Origin: Komagataeibacter sucrofermentans DSM 15973
Lineage (GTDB): Bacteria; Pseudomonadota; Alphaproteobacteria; Acetobacterales; Acetobacteraceae
Direction: 5' to 3'
Assembly (NCBI RefSeq): GCF_040581405.1
Contig: NZ_CP137157.1
Coordinates: forward strand, 562,001-626,000
DNA length: 64,000 bases
Positions 8,879 through 16,802 of this stretch are shown in pieces. The notes beneath the pieces are model-generated. The model did not search any database, was not told where the DNA came from, and saw only the letters and a list, made by a program, of their open reading frames with translations. Positions within the stretch are counted from its first letter, which is position 1. The number at the start of each line of letters is the position of its first letter. The translations under genes and the position numbers were made by a program.

Positions 8879-10935
8879 TCCACGATCACCGTGCGGAACA
8901 TGCCCGTTTCCATATGCAGCATGAGGTGGCAGTGATAGGCCCACAGGCCCGGCGCATCCGCCGTGACAAGGTAGCTCAGCTTCGAGCCCGGCTGCGAGAT
9001 GAGGGTGTGCTTGTAGGGGCGGTAGGCACCCTGTCCGTTCTCAAGTTCGCTCCACATTCCGTGCAGGTGGATGGGATGCTCCATCATCGTGTCGTTGATG
9101 AGGGTAAAGCGCACGCGTTCGTTGCGCCTGAGCCGGATTGGCCCTGATTCGGAAAACTTGCGCCCGTTGAAGCCCCAGATATAGCGCTCCATGTTGCCCG
9201 TCAGGTGCATGATGATCTCACGCGTGGGCGGCCTTGGGTCGCTGCCCGGCCGGGTGGCGCGCAGTTGGCTATAGTTCAGCACGCGGCGGCCATTGTGCTC
9301 CAGCCCATCGCCGGGGCTGGCCAGGCGGTCGGTGGGCATGCGGGCGATATTCTGGTTTTCCACGTTCAGGGGCGGGGGGCCGGGGTCATCCACTTCCAGC
9401 ACGGGCGCCATTCCGGGGGCGGGCATGTCATGGTGCATTGCCCCGTGCGTGTGCATGGGGGCAGTTCGCGGGTGGTGCATGGGTTCATCCATGCCTTGTT
9501 CAGGCATGGGCATGCCGTGTCCATGCCCGGCTGGATGCATGTTCTCCATGTTCATGTCCTCCATCGCGCCCGCTTCGTGGCGTGGCATGGAGGTATCATG
9601 CCCGTGTGGCGCCGGTTCCAGGGTGGTTGCCTGCATGTCGCTCATGGGGGCGTGCGGTGCATGATCCGTCATGTCCATGCCTTCCATCGTGCTGCTTTCG
9701 TGGTGCGGCATGGGGTGGCTGTGTCCGTGCGGTGCCTGCATGTCGGGCGCATGGTCCGCCATCGGCATGTCTTTCATGCTGCTGCCGGGTTTCATGTCGC
9801 CCATGCCCATATCGACCATGGTGCGCACCGGGCGCGGGTCCATGGGCGGGATGGGGCCGCTCATGCCCGGTTGCGGGGCCAGCGTGCCCCGGGCATAGCC
9901 GGTGCGGTCCTCGCTCTGGGCAAAGAGGGTATAGGCGCGGGCCTCCTTTGGCTGCACGATCACGTCATAGGTCTCGGCCACGCCAATGCGGAACTCGTCC
10001 ACCGGCACGGGTTCGACCGCATTGCCATCGGCTGCGACCACCAGCATTTCCAGCCCCGGGATGCGGATATCGAAAAAGGTCATCGAGGCGGCATTGATGA
10101 AGCGCAGCCGCACCCGCTCGCCGGGGCTGAAGAGAGCGCTCCAGTTCATGTCAGGCGCATGGCCGTTGAGCAGGTAGGTATAGATCACGCCCGTGACGTC
10201 AGCGATGTCGGTTGCCGCCATGCGCATGCGCGACCAGGCCAGCCGGTCCTTCAGCGCAGCCAGCGTGCCGCCTGCCCCCCTGGCCTCGCGCGGGAGGGAT
10301 GCCAGCGTGCGCTGGCGGAAGACATAGTAGTCATCCTGCATCTTGAGGTTGCTGAGCATGTCCATGGGCGGGACATCCGTCCATTCCGATAGCAGGATGA
10401 CGTAATCACGCGCGCAGGCCTGTGGGTCGGGCACGGGCGGATCAATGACGATCGCGCCATAAAGTCCCTGCGCCTCCTGCATGCCGGAATGGCTGTGATA
10501 CCAGTATGTGCCGCTCTGGGTGACGGGAAAGCGGTAGGTAAAGGTCTGCCCCGGCGGGATTCCGGCAAAGCTCAGCCCCGGCACGCCATCCATGCCGGCG
10601 GGCAGGCGCAGGCCGTGCCAGTGGATGGAGGTGTCTTCATCCGCCAGTGTGTTGGTGACGTTGATGCACACCGTATCATTCTCCCGCCAGCGCAGGACGG
10701 GGCCGGGCACATCCCCGCCAATGCATGGCGCGTGCAGCACCTTGCGGTCGATTTCAATACGGGCGCGGCCCACGCGCAGATCCCAGCGCGCGCGGGCCAC
10801 GGGGGGCACCTGGCCTGCGGCAGGGGTGTGGGCATGCAGCGGGCGGGGCAGGGCAGCCATGGCCGCCCCTGCGCCCAGCCCCGTTACAAAACGGCGGCGG
10901 CTCAGGCCGCCCCGGTTACGAGACGGAATCAACAT
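8875..10935 (-). CDS. copA: Copper-resistance multicopper oxidase (CopA/PcoA type)
   Basis: This 686-residue protein is exported by the Tat pathway (SRRRFVTGLGAGAAMAAL, residues 12-29). Cupredoxin copper-ligand motifs are all present: IHWHGL (~104) and WYHSHSG (~145) in the first domain, HPIHLHGMW (~620) and AYHCHLMLHMETGM (~666) at the C-terminus for type 1, 2 and 3 copper. Residues ~363-512 are a low-complexity insert with about 28 Met and 20 His, probably for binding Cu(I). The family oxidises and sequesters Cu(I) in the periplasm. It is followed by copB with overlapping codons and preceded by a small exported protein. The operon promoter carries a CsoR-type dyad. The symbol follows the Pseudomonas copAB usage and is distinct from the ATPase gene at 16803. 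Confidence 0.94.
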   Translation of the reverse strand: MLIPSRNRGGLSRRRFVTGLGAGAAMAALPRPLHAHTPAAGQVPPVARARWDLRVGRARIEIDRKVLHAPCIGGDVPGPVLRWRENDTVCINVTNTLADEDTSIHWHGLRLPAGMDGVPGLSFAGIPPGQTFTYRFPVTQSGTYWYHSHSGMQEAQGLYGAIVIDPPVPDPQACARDYVILLSEWTDVPPMDMLSNLKMQDDYYVFRQRTLASLPREARGAGGTLAALKDRLAWSRMRMAATDIADVTGVIYTYLLNGHAPDMNWSALFSPGERVRLRFINAASMTFFDIRIPGLEMLVVAADGNAVEPVPVDEFRIGVAETYDVIVQPKEARAYTLFAQSEDRTGYARGTLAPQPGMSGPIPPMDPRPVRTMVDMGMGDMKPGSSMKDMPMADHAPDMQAPHGHSHPMPHHESSTMEGMDMTDHAPHAPMSDMQATTLEPAPHGHDTSMPRHEAGAMEDMNMENMHPAGHGHGMPMPEQGMDEPMHHPRTAPMHTHGAMHHDMPAPGMAPVLEVDDPGPPPLNVENQNIARMPTDRLASPGDGLEHNGRRVLNYSQLRATRPGSDPRPPTREIIMHLTGNMERYIWGFNGRKFSESGPIRLRRNERVRFTLINDTMMEHPIHLHGMWSELENGQGAYRPYKHTLISQPGSKLSYLVTADAPGLWAYHCHLMLHMETGMFRTVIVE

Positions 10936-11013
10936 GAAAAAATCCGGAAAGAAACAGTCAGTCAGATCCCGCCCTGCGCAGGGCAGGGCAGGGGCCAGAA
11001 CGGGGTGACGTGT

Positions 11014-11403
11014 TTACAGGTTCCGGATCTTGGGCGGCCGCAGGGGCGGCAGCCAGTCGCCGCCGGGCGCAGGGGCCTGTCGGGAGGCGAGGAAAGCACG
11101 TCTTCCCTCGGCGGAGAGGCCGGTCAGGCGTTGGGCCGAAGGGGGGGCGGGCATGTCCGACAGGCCCGCATGCACATGGCAGCACGGGTTCTGGCCGGGC
11201 GTGGCGGGATCGTGGCGGGCATGGTGTATGCGGGCCATGTGCAGGGCATGGGCGGGGGTCATGCAATCAGGCGCCATGGCGCAGGCCGTGGCGAGTGAAT
11301 GGGCGTGAGCGACAGGCGTGGGAACAGCGCCAAGAAGCAGCCCCGCCTGCATCAGCAGCCAGACCAGCAGGCCAACCCATGTCCGGCCCCGCGCCCTGAA
11401 CAT
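11014..11403 (-). CDS. Small exported Cys/His-rich protein of the copper operon
   Basis: This 129-residue protein is the first gene of the copper operon. A signal peptide (MFRARGRTWVGLLVWLLMQA onward, ending near AHA) is followed by a short region with several potential metal ligands: CAMAPDCM, HMARIHHARH and CCHVHAG. The last ~40 residues are Pro/Arg-rich. It resembles the DUF2946-like small periplasmic proteins found near copper genes, but assignment to that family is uncertain. The frame extends 9 codons upstream of the chosen Met. Its position between the CsoR-type promoter and the oxidase argues for a copper-binding role. Confidence 0.7.
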   Translation of the reverse strand: MFRARGRTWVGLLVWLLMQAGLLLGAVPTPVAHAHSLATACAMAPDCMTPAHALHMARIHHARHDPATPGQNPCCHVHAGLSDMPAPPSAQRLTGLSAEGRRAFLASRQAPAPGGDWLPPLRPPKIRNL

Positions 11404-11445
11404 CCAGCACTCCCATCCGCCACGTAGCATTACAAACTGTTGCCC

Positions 11446-11465
11446 ATAATACCCATGGGGGGCAT
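11446..11465 (-). promoter_or_regulatory. Copper operon promoter with CsoR-type operator
   Basis: The plus-strand 17-mer ATACCCATGGGGGGCAT (11449-11465) is a G-tract dyad of the kind bound by CsoR-family copper repressors. It overlaps a minus-strand -10 candidate TATTAT (11446-11451), 46 bp from the first gene. A near-identical 17-mer lies at 16753-16769 ahead of the Cu(I) ATPase. Confidence 0.7.
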
Positions 11466-11492
11466 AAAGGAAAGCCTTTTATGTCAGCCCGC

Positions 11493-11560
11493 CTGAAGCT
11501 TTATCCGGCAGAACGCCGCTTTTTTGAAAAAAGGCGGCATCCAGAACCTTTCATCATTTT
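11493..11560. repeat. Dispersed intergenic repeat, copy 2
   Basis: The GCCGCTTTTTTGAAAAAAGG hairpin followed by CGGCATCCAGAACCTTT is the right half of the repeat. The left hairpin survives only as TGAAGCTTTATC. It overlaps the FTR1 stop codon and may act as that operon's terminator. Confidence 0.7.
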
Positions 11561-12369
11561 ATAACAGGTTGCCTGCGCACCAGGCGGGTCGCGATCAGCA
11601 TTACCGCCAGCGTAACACCCCACGCCAGGAGCTGGATGCCCATGGGCCGGTCGGAATACCCCACCAGTGCCTTGGCGGCCCGCCCCACCATGCTGCCATC
11701 AGAGAGCAGCCACGACGTATCCCACATCTCATAGCCCAGGGCGGGCACGATATCATCGCCCGCCAGCAGGGCCGCGGCCTGACTGGCCATGCCTGCGGCC
11801 AGCAGGGCGATGAGCAGGCCGGTCACGGCAAACAGGCGGTGAAGCGGGATGACGATCAGCCCGCGATACAGCAGCCACGATATGCCGCCGCCCGCCACAA
11901 TGCCCAGCAGGCCACCCGCCAGCATGGGCACCGGGCCGGAATGGGTGGAGACCGCGATGCCATACAGGAACAGCACTACCTCCACCCCCTCGCGCAGTAC
12001 CGCTACAGCCACCACCACGGCCATGGCCGCAAGCGAGCGCTGGCCGGTCGCGACCTCGGCGCCGAGGGCCTTCATGTCGCCCGCCATCTCGCGCCCGTGC
12101 CGGGTCATCCAGATAGTGTGCCAGCCCAGCATGACAACCGCGATGCACAGGATGATGGCCGAGAACACATCCTGCCCATTGCCCGACAGCGCCGCCGAGA
12201 GGCTGCCCGCAAACACCGCCACCACCGCAGCGCCCGCCACGCCGGCCGCAATGCCGCCCGCCACCCAGCGCCCCCGGCCCGCTATGCCCTGCGTTGCCGC
12301 CAGCACGATGCCAATGATCAGGCCCGCTTCCATGACCTCGCGAAAAACGATCAGCAGACTTCCCAGCAT
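11554..12369 (-). CDS. FTR1-family high-affinity iron permease
   Basis: The 271-residue protein has about seven membrane segments and two REXXE iron-binding motifs, REVME in the first helix (~residue 10) and REGVE (~residue 126). These define the FTR1/EfeU family of ferric or ferrous iron permeases. It lies 2 bp downstream of a periplasmic cupredoxin. EfeUO-like systems similarly pair a permease with a cupredoxin-type periplasmic protein. There is no EfeB peroxidase or EfeO M75 peptidase domain nearby, so this is a minimal two-gene system. Confidence 0.9.
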   Translation of the reverse strand: MLGSLLIVFREVMEAGLIIGIVLAATQGIAGRGRWVAGGIAAGVAGAAVVAVFAGSLSAALSGNGQDVFSAIILCIAVVMLGWHTIWMTRHGREMAGDMKALGAEVATGQRSLAAMAVVVAVAVLREGVEVVLFLYGIAVSTHSGPVPMLAGGLLGIVAGGGISWLLYRGLIVIPLHRLFAVTGLLIALLAAGMASQAAALLAGDDIVPALGYEMWDTSWLLSDGSMVGRAAKALVGYSDRPMGIQLLAWGVTLAVMLIATRLVRRQPVIK

Positions 12370-12371
12370 GT

Positions 12372-12713
12372 TCAGGGCTCCTGCGTTACGGTAACGGTGC
12401 CCGTTGCCTGGTCGGGGTGGTAGTCATCGAAGAACTTGTAGGTGCCCGGATGCAGTGGCCCGGCATGGACCGTAATGGTGCTGCCCGGGACCACGATCTT
12501 CTCGAACTTCAGGTCATAGCTTTCAAATTCGTCAGTCGTGTCATCCTGATTGTCCAGCATGATGAGAAAGCGCGTGCCTGCTGGCACCGTAAAATGGTCC
12601 GGGCTGAAATGATGGTCCTTGACCACCAGGTGCACGGGATCCTGCGCCCATGCCGCCGGGGCGGACAGGAGGGCCGCAAGCCCGAGGCAGGACAGGATGG
12701 TCGCGTAACGCAT
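12372..12713 (-). CDS. Periplasmic cupredoxin-domain protein of the iron uptake operon
   Basis: This is a 113-residue exported protein with signal peptide MRYATILSCLGLAALLSAPA and cleavage near AWAQ. The rest is a single cupredoxin fold (VHLVVKDHHFSPDHFTVPAGTRFLIML ... AGPLHPGTYKFFDDYHP). The classical type-1 copper Cys ligand is missing, while several His, Asp and Glu residues (DHHF, DEFESYD, FDDYHP) remain as candidate ligands, as in EfeO N-terminal or P19-like proteins. Together with FTR1 it should capture or oxidise iron for import. It is the first gene of the operon; GGAG lies about 10 nt before the ATG. Confidence 0.85.
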   Translation of the reverse strand: MRYATILSCLGLAALLSAPAAWAQDPVHLVVKDHHFSPDHFTVPAGTRFLIMLDNQDDTTDEFESYDLKFEKIVVPGSTITVHAGPLHPGTYKFFDDYHPDQATGTVTVTQEP

Positions 12714-12739
12714 GGACAGACTCTCCGTGGAATGGCGGT

Positions 12740-12768
12740 AAATTATTGCGACTTATTATCACTGTCAA
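12740..12768 (-). promoter_or_regulatory. Promoter of the cupredoxin-FTR1 operon
   Basis: On the minus strand, TTGACA (12763-12768) and TAATTT (12740-12745) are separated by exactly 17 bp. The spacer contains GATAAT followed by CAATAA (minus strand, within 12741-12760), which resembles Fur-type AT-rich boxes and may be an iron-regulator site. The promoter is well supported; the operator is a guess. Confidence 0.6.
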
Positions 12769-12848
12769 TTTCAGTCTTTCCACCCGTGCCGTCCTGTCGA
12801 TGCGGGGCTGACATGCGCGGGCAGGTGCCTGCATAAAGGTATGTTCTG

Positions 12849-12896
12849 TTGACATCTTTTTCCTGCGGCATAAAAGGTCCTTATTAAATACACCTT
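12849..12896 (+). promoter_or_regulatory. hmp promoter with NsrR-like box
   Basis: TTGACA (12849-12854) and a weak -10 TAAAAG (12871-12876) precede an imperfect 11-1-11 dyad at 12874-12896. Its halves are AAGGTCCTTAT and AAATACACCTT around a central T. Against the known E. coli NsrR box (halves AAGATGYATTT and AAATRCATCTT) about 17 of 22 positions agree, 10 of 11 in the right half. NsrR represses flavohaemoglobin genes until NO destroys its Fe-S cluster. Confidence 0.65.
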
Positions 12897-12909
12897 AATG
12901 GAGGCCAGA

Positions 12910-14112
12910 ATGGCGCCGCCGCTCGATGACACAACCCGCAGCATCATCAAGGCCTGCGTACCCGCCCTTGAAGCCCATGGTCTGGCGATCACGACTGAAA
13001 TGTATCGCCGCCTGCTGGCCAATCCCGCCATCCGCGATCTGTTCAATCTCTCGCATCAGGAAGATGGGGCGCAGCCCAGGGCGCTGGCCCTGGCCGTGCT
13101 GGCCTATGCCCGCAATATCGATAATCTTGGCGCCATGGCAGGCGCGGTCGAGCGCATTGCTGAAAAGCATGTAGGCCTGAATATCGAGCCTGAGCACTAT
13201 CCGTATGTGGCCGAGGCCCTGCTGGGCGCGATTGCGCAGGTGCTGGGCGATGCCGCCACCCCGGAAATCATGGATGCATGGGGCAAGGCCTACTGGTTCC
13301 TGGCCGATATCCTGATCGGGCGTGAAAAACAGATCTACGCGGCTCACGCGGCGGCTCCCGGCGGCTGGGTGGGGTGGCGGCCCTTCCGCGTGCAGGCCCG
13401 CAAGGCAGAGAGCGAGACCGTCACCTCCTTCGAACTGGTGCCTGAGGATGGCGGCCCGGTCATGCGGCATGCGCCGGGGCAGTATCTCAGCTTCCGGCTT
13501 GATGTGCCGGGGCATGGGTGTGAACGGCGCAATTACAGCATCTCGTCCGCACCCTCCGCGCATGGCTACCGCATCAGCGTGCGCCGCATTGATGGTGGCG
13601 TGGTGTCGGACTGGCTGCATGACAGCGTGCGCGAAGGCGCCGTGCTGCAGGTTTCCGCCCCCGCCGGTGAGTTCACGCTCACGCCCGCCACCGGGCCCAT
13701 CGTGTTCCTGAGCGCAGGGGTGGGGCTGACGCCGTTTATGTCCATGCTGGCGAAACTGACGGGCAGCGACGCGCATCCCCCCATTCATTACATCCACACC
13801 ACCCGCACCCCGCGCACGGAAGCCTTTGGCCCGGCCATTCGCGCGCTTGCGGGCCGGGGGCAGGTGCGGGCGGATATTTTCTACACCCGGCAGGCCCCGC
13901 AGGCGGATGCATCCGTGCCGGGAGTGACCTGCCATGAGGGGCGCATCACGCCCGCATGGCTACAGGGTAGTGTGGACCTGAAGGCGACCTATTACATCTG
14001 CGGCCCCGACGGCTTCATGCGCGACATGGTAGGCGTGCTGAAGGACGCAGGCGTGCCACCAGCGCAGATCCGCTACGAATTCTTTGGTCCGGCAGATGAC
14101 CCCGCACTCTGA
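12910..14112 (+). CDS. hmp: Flavohaemoglobin / nitric oxide dioxygenase
   Basis: The 400-residue enzyme oxidises NO to nitrate using O2 and NAD(P)H in the cytoplasm. The globin domain (1-~140) has the B10 Tyr at residue 32 (EMYRRL) and the proximal haem His at 87 (EKHVGL). An FAD domain follows with the RNYSISSAP motif, then an NAD domain with GVGLTPFMSM, YICGPDGFM and the terminal FFGP. The start at 12910 is chosen because GGAGG at 12901-12905 is correctly spaced; the ATG at 12898 lies inside that ribosome site. The gene is monocistronic with an NsrR-like operator. Confidence 0.95.
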   Translation: MAPPLDDTTRSIIKACVPALEAHGLAITTEMYRRLLANPAIRDLFNLSHQEDGAQPRALALAVLAYARNIDNLGAMAGAVERIAEKHVGLNIEPEHYPYVAEALLGAIAQVLGDAATPEIMDAWGKAYWFLADILIGREKQIYAAHAAAPGGWVGWRPFRVQARKAESETVTSFELVPEDGGPVMRHAPGQYLSFRLDVPGHGCERRNYSISSAPSAHGYRISVRRIDGGVVSDWLHDSVREGAVLQVSAPAGEFTLTPATGPIVFLSAGVGLTPFMSMLAKLTGSDAHPPIHYIHTTRTPRTEAFGPAIRALAGRGQVRADIFYTRQAPQADASVPGVTCHEGRITPAWLQGSVDLKATYYICGPDGFMRDMVGVLKDAGVPPAQIRYEFFGPADDPAL

Positions 14113-14141
14113 TCCGGGCAATTGTTGTGGAAATATGCTTT

Positions 14142-14210
14142 AAAAAATAAAAAAGCTTCAGGGAACGCCGCCTTTTTGAAAAAGGGCGGCACCCGAAAAC
14201 TTCTACCCTT
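14142..14210. repeat. Dispersed intergenic repeat, copy 3
   Basis: A truncated left hairpin (AAAAAAGCTTCAGGGAAC) is followed by the right hairpin, GCCGCCTTTTT paired with AAAAGGGCGGC, and then ACCCGAAAAC. It lies between hmp and a GST gene. Confidence 0.75.
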
Positions 14211-14340
14211 TTCCGTAATCATCAGCCATGTCGCGGGCAGATCTGGCGGAACCAAACAGGCGGCAATCCCCTTATCGCCTGTATCCGCAGCGCGCGTGCC
14301 GCCAGGCGGGTCCATGTTTCGCCACGGAAGGTCCGCCGCC

Positions 14341-15033
14341 ATGATTACCGTGCATCATCTCGACAATTCGCGTTCCCAGCGCATCCTGTGGCTGCTGGAG
14401 GAACTCGAACTGCCCTACGAGATCCGCTTTTACAAACGCGACCCCAAAACCATGCTGGCGCCCAAAAGCCTGCGCAGGATCCACCCGCTGGGCAAGGCCC
14501 CGATCATCACCGATACCGAGGGCGACGTAACGCTTGCGGAAAGCGGGGCCATTATCGAATACCTCGTCGAGCGCTATGGCAACGGCCGCCTGCAGCCCGA
14601 ACGCAGCACGCCCGAGCACGTGCAGTTTCTGTACTGGCTGCACTATGCGGAAGGCTCGGCCATGCCGCCGCTGCTGCTCAAGCTGGTGTTCGGGCTGCTG
14701 CCCACGCGGGTGCCCTTTATCATCCGCCCCGTGGCCAGCCTGATCGCGAGTGGGGTGCAGAGCCGGATCATCAACCCGCAACTCAAGCTGCACATGGATT
14801 TCTGGGAGCAGGCGCTAAGCCAGCGCGAATGGTTTACAGGCCAGGACTTCACTGCAGCCGACATCCAGATGAGTTTCCCGCTTGAAGCCGCCGCCTCCCG
14901 CGCCGGGGCCTTGCAGGGCAGGCCGCATGTGGGCGCCTTTTTGCGGCGCATCCATGCACGGCCCGCCTATCAGCGCGCGTTGATTAAAGGCGGGGCCTAT
15001 ACCTTCGCCTCGGCAGGTGATGCGCCTGCCTGA
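14341..15033 (+). CDS. Glutathione S-transferase family protein
   Basis: The 230-residue protein begins MITVHHLDNSRSQRILWLLEE, the Ser-containing active-site segment of bacterial GSTs related to the GstB/YfcG and yeast Gtt1 groups. HPLGKAPIITD gives the cis-Pro, and LAESGAIIEYLVERYG is the glutathione-binding Glu-Ser. The all-helical C-terminal domain contains LYWLHYAEGSAMPPLLLKLVF. GGAAGG precedes the ATG; the frame is open for 73 codons upstream across the repeat element, which is not coding. The substrate is unknown. It is a monocistronic gene, distinct from the CPY-type GST at 4175. Confidence 0.88.
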   Translation: MITVHHLDNSRSQRILWLLEELELPYEIRFYKRDPKTMLAPKSLRRIHPLGKAPIITDTEGDVTLAESGAIIEYLVERYGNGRLQPERSTPEHVQFLYWLHYAEGSAMPPLLLKLVFGLLPTRVPFIIRPVASLIASGVQSRIINPQLKLHMDFWEQALSQREWFTGQDFTAADIQMSFPLEAAASRAGALQGRPHVGAFLRRIHARPAYQRALIKGGAYTFASAGDAPA

Positions 15034-15107
15034 CAGCACGGCTGCGGTTTACGCCCCACCTCGGTTCGTATTAAGTGCGCGCATTCCTTCCGCGCCCCCG
15101 AGGTTCC

Positions 15108-16730
15108 ATGATTCGTCTCGACAGTATCAGCAAGCATAACGGCCAGCGCCTGGTCTTCATTGAAGCATCAGCCGCGTTGCAGAAGGGCGAGAAGATCGGC
15201 CTCGTGGGGCCAAACGGAGCGGGCAAGACCACGCTGTTCCGCATGATGACCGGGCAGGACGAACCCGATGAAGGCCAGATCCTGACCGATCGCGGCATTA
15301 CCATTGGCTTCTTCAGCCAGGATGTGGGCGAGATGACAGGCCGCAGCGCCGTGGCCGAGGTGATGGAAGGAGCTGGCGCCGTATCGGAGGTCGCCTCCGA
15401 ACTCGCCACGCTGGAAACGGCCCTTGCCGACCCCGAGCAGGCTGATCAGCTTGACGCCATCCTTGAACGTTTTGGCGAGGTGCAGGCCCGTTTTGAGGAA
15501 CTCGGCGGCTACGCGCTCGACAGCAGGGCGCGTGAGGTGCTGCACGGGCTGGGCTTCAGCCAGGAGATGATGGATGGCGATGTCAGCCGCCTCTCGGGTG
15601 GGTGGAAGATGCGCGTGGCCCTTGGCCGCATCCTGCTCATGCGCCCCGATGTGATGCTGCTTGATGAGCCAAGCAACCATCTCGACCTTGAAAGCCTGAT
15701 CTGGCTGGAACAGTTTCTGGCCGGTTACGATGGCGCGCTGCTCATGACATCGCATGACCGGGCGTTCATGAACCGGGTCATCAACAAGGTAATCGAGATT
15801 GATGGTGGCAGCCTGACCAGCTTTTCGGGCGATTACGAGTTCTATGAGCAGCAGCGCGCCCAGAACGAGAAGCAGCAGCAGGCCCAGTTTGAGCGCCAGC
15901 AGGCGGCGCTGGCCAAGGAAATCAGCTTTATCGAACGCTTCAAGGCCCGCGCCTCGCACGCAGCGCAGGTGCAGAGCCGGGTCAAGAAGCTGGAAAAGAT
16001 CGATCGCGTCGAGCCGCCCAAGCGCAGGCAGGCGCTGAGCTTCGAGTTTCCGCCCCCGCCGCGCTCGGGCGAGGACGTGGTCAAGCTGCGTGGCGTGGAT
16101 AAAAGCTATGGCAGCCGCGTGATCTACCACAATCTCGACCTGCTGATCCGCAGGCGTGAGCGGTGCTGCGTGCTGGGCGTGAATGGCGCGGGCAAGTCCA
16201 CGCTGCTCAAGCTGGTCACTGGCACGACCCAGCCCGATGCGGGCACGGTCACGCTGGGTGGTAGCGTGAAGCTGGGCTATTTCGCCCAGCACGCCATGGA
16301 CCTGCTTGATGGCAGCCGCACGGTGTTTGAAACGCTGGATGATGCCTTTCCGCTGGCAAGTCAGGGTTCGCTGCGGGCGCTGGCAGGCAGCTTCGGCTTT
16401 TCGGGCGATGAGGTGGAGAAAAGCTGCCGCGTGCTGTCAGGCGGCGAGAAGGCGCGGCTGGTCATGGCGCTGATGCTGTATGACCCGCCCAACTTCCTGG
16501 TGCTTGATGAACCGACCAACCATCTCGACATCGCCACCAAGGAAATGCTGATCGCGTCACTCGCGCAGTATGAAGGCACGATGCTGTTCGTATCGCATGA
16601 CCGGCACTTTCTTGCCGCCCTGTCCAACCGGGTGCTTGAAGTAACCCCCGGTGGCATCCACCAGTATGATGGCGGCTACACGGAATATGTCGCCCGCACC
16701 GGGCAGGAAGCCCCCGGGCTGCACGCCTGA
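15108..16730 (+). CDS. ABC-F family ATP-binding protein
   Basis: This 540-residue protein is two fused ABC ATPase domains without membrane segments, the ABC-F architecture of ribosome-associated factors (Uup/YbiT/EttA). Domain 1 has GPNGAGKTT, LSGGWKMRVAL and LLDEPSNHLD. The Q/K/R-rich linker (about residues 245-305) is followed by domain 2 with GVNGAGKST, LSGGEKARLVM and VLDEPTNHLD. Members act on the ribosomal E site during translation; some give antibiotic resistance. The subfamily cannot be fixed by eye. The start at 15108 fits the family N-terminus MIRLDSISK. Confidence 0.9.
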   Translation: MIRLDSISKHNGQRLVFIEASAALQKGEKIGLVGPNGAGKTTLFRMMTGQDEPDEGQILTDRGITIGFFSQDVGEMTGRSAVAEVMEGAGAVSEVASELATLETALADPEQADQLDAILERFGEVQARFEELGGYALDSRAREVLHGLGFSQEMMDGDVSRLSGGWKMRVALGRILLMRPDVMLLDEPSNHLDLESLIWLEQFLAGYDGALLMTSHDRAFMNRVINKVIEIDGGSLTSFSGDYEFYEQQRAQNEKQQQAQFERQQAALAKEISFIERFKARASHAAQVQSRVKKLEKIDRVEPPKRRQALSFEFPPPPRSGEDVVKLRGVDKSYGSRVIYHNLDLLIRRRERCCVLGVNGAGKSTLLKLVTGTTQPDAGTVTLGGSVKLGYFAQHAMDLLDGSRTVFETLDDAFPLASQGSLRALAGSFGFSGDEVEKSCRVLSGGEKARLVMALMLYDPPNFLVLDEPTNHLDIATKEMLIASLAQYEGTMLFVSHDRHFLAALSNRVLEVTPGGIHQYDGGYTEYVARTGQEAPGLHA

Positions 16731-16746
16731 ACCGGTAGGCCTGCCC

Positions 16747-16772
16747 TTGAAAATACCATTGGGGGGTATAAA
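16747..16772 (+). promoter_or_regulatory. Promoter/CsoR-type operator of the Cu(I) ATPase gene
   Basis: The 17-mer ATACCATTGGGGGGTAT (16753-16769) has ATACC and GGTAT as exact inverted ends. It overlaps a -10 candidate TATAAA (16767-16772), with TTGAAA at 16747-16752 only 14 bp upstream. It matches 14 of 17 positions of the site at 11449-11465 in the copper oxidase promoter. Confidence 0.75.
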
Positions 16773-16802
16773 GTCAGGTCGGTGAGCATAAGGAGCGCCG
16801 CC

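Noticed and set aside
9205-10392. Plus-strand frame of 395 codons opposite the copper oxidase
   Set aside because: His/Arg/Gly-rich composition produced by the complement of the Met/His repeat region; the minus-strand protein has all copper motifs and a Tat signal.
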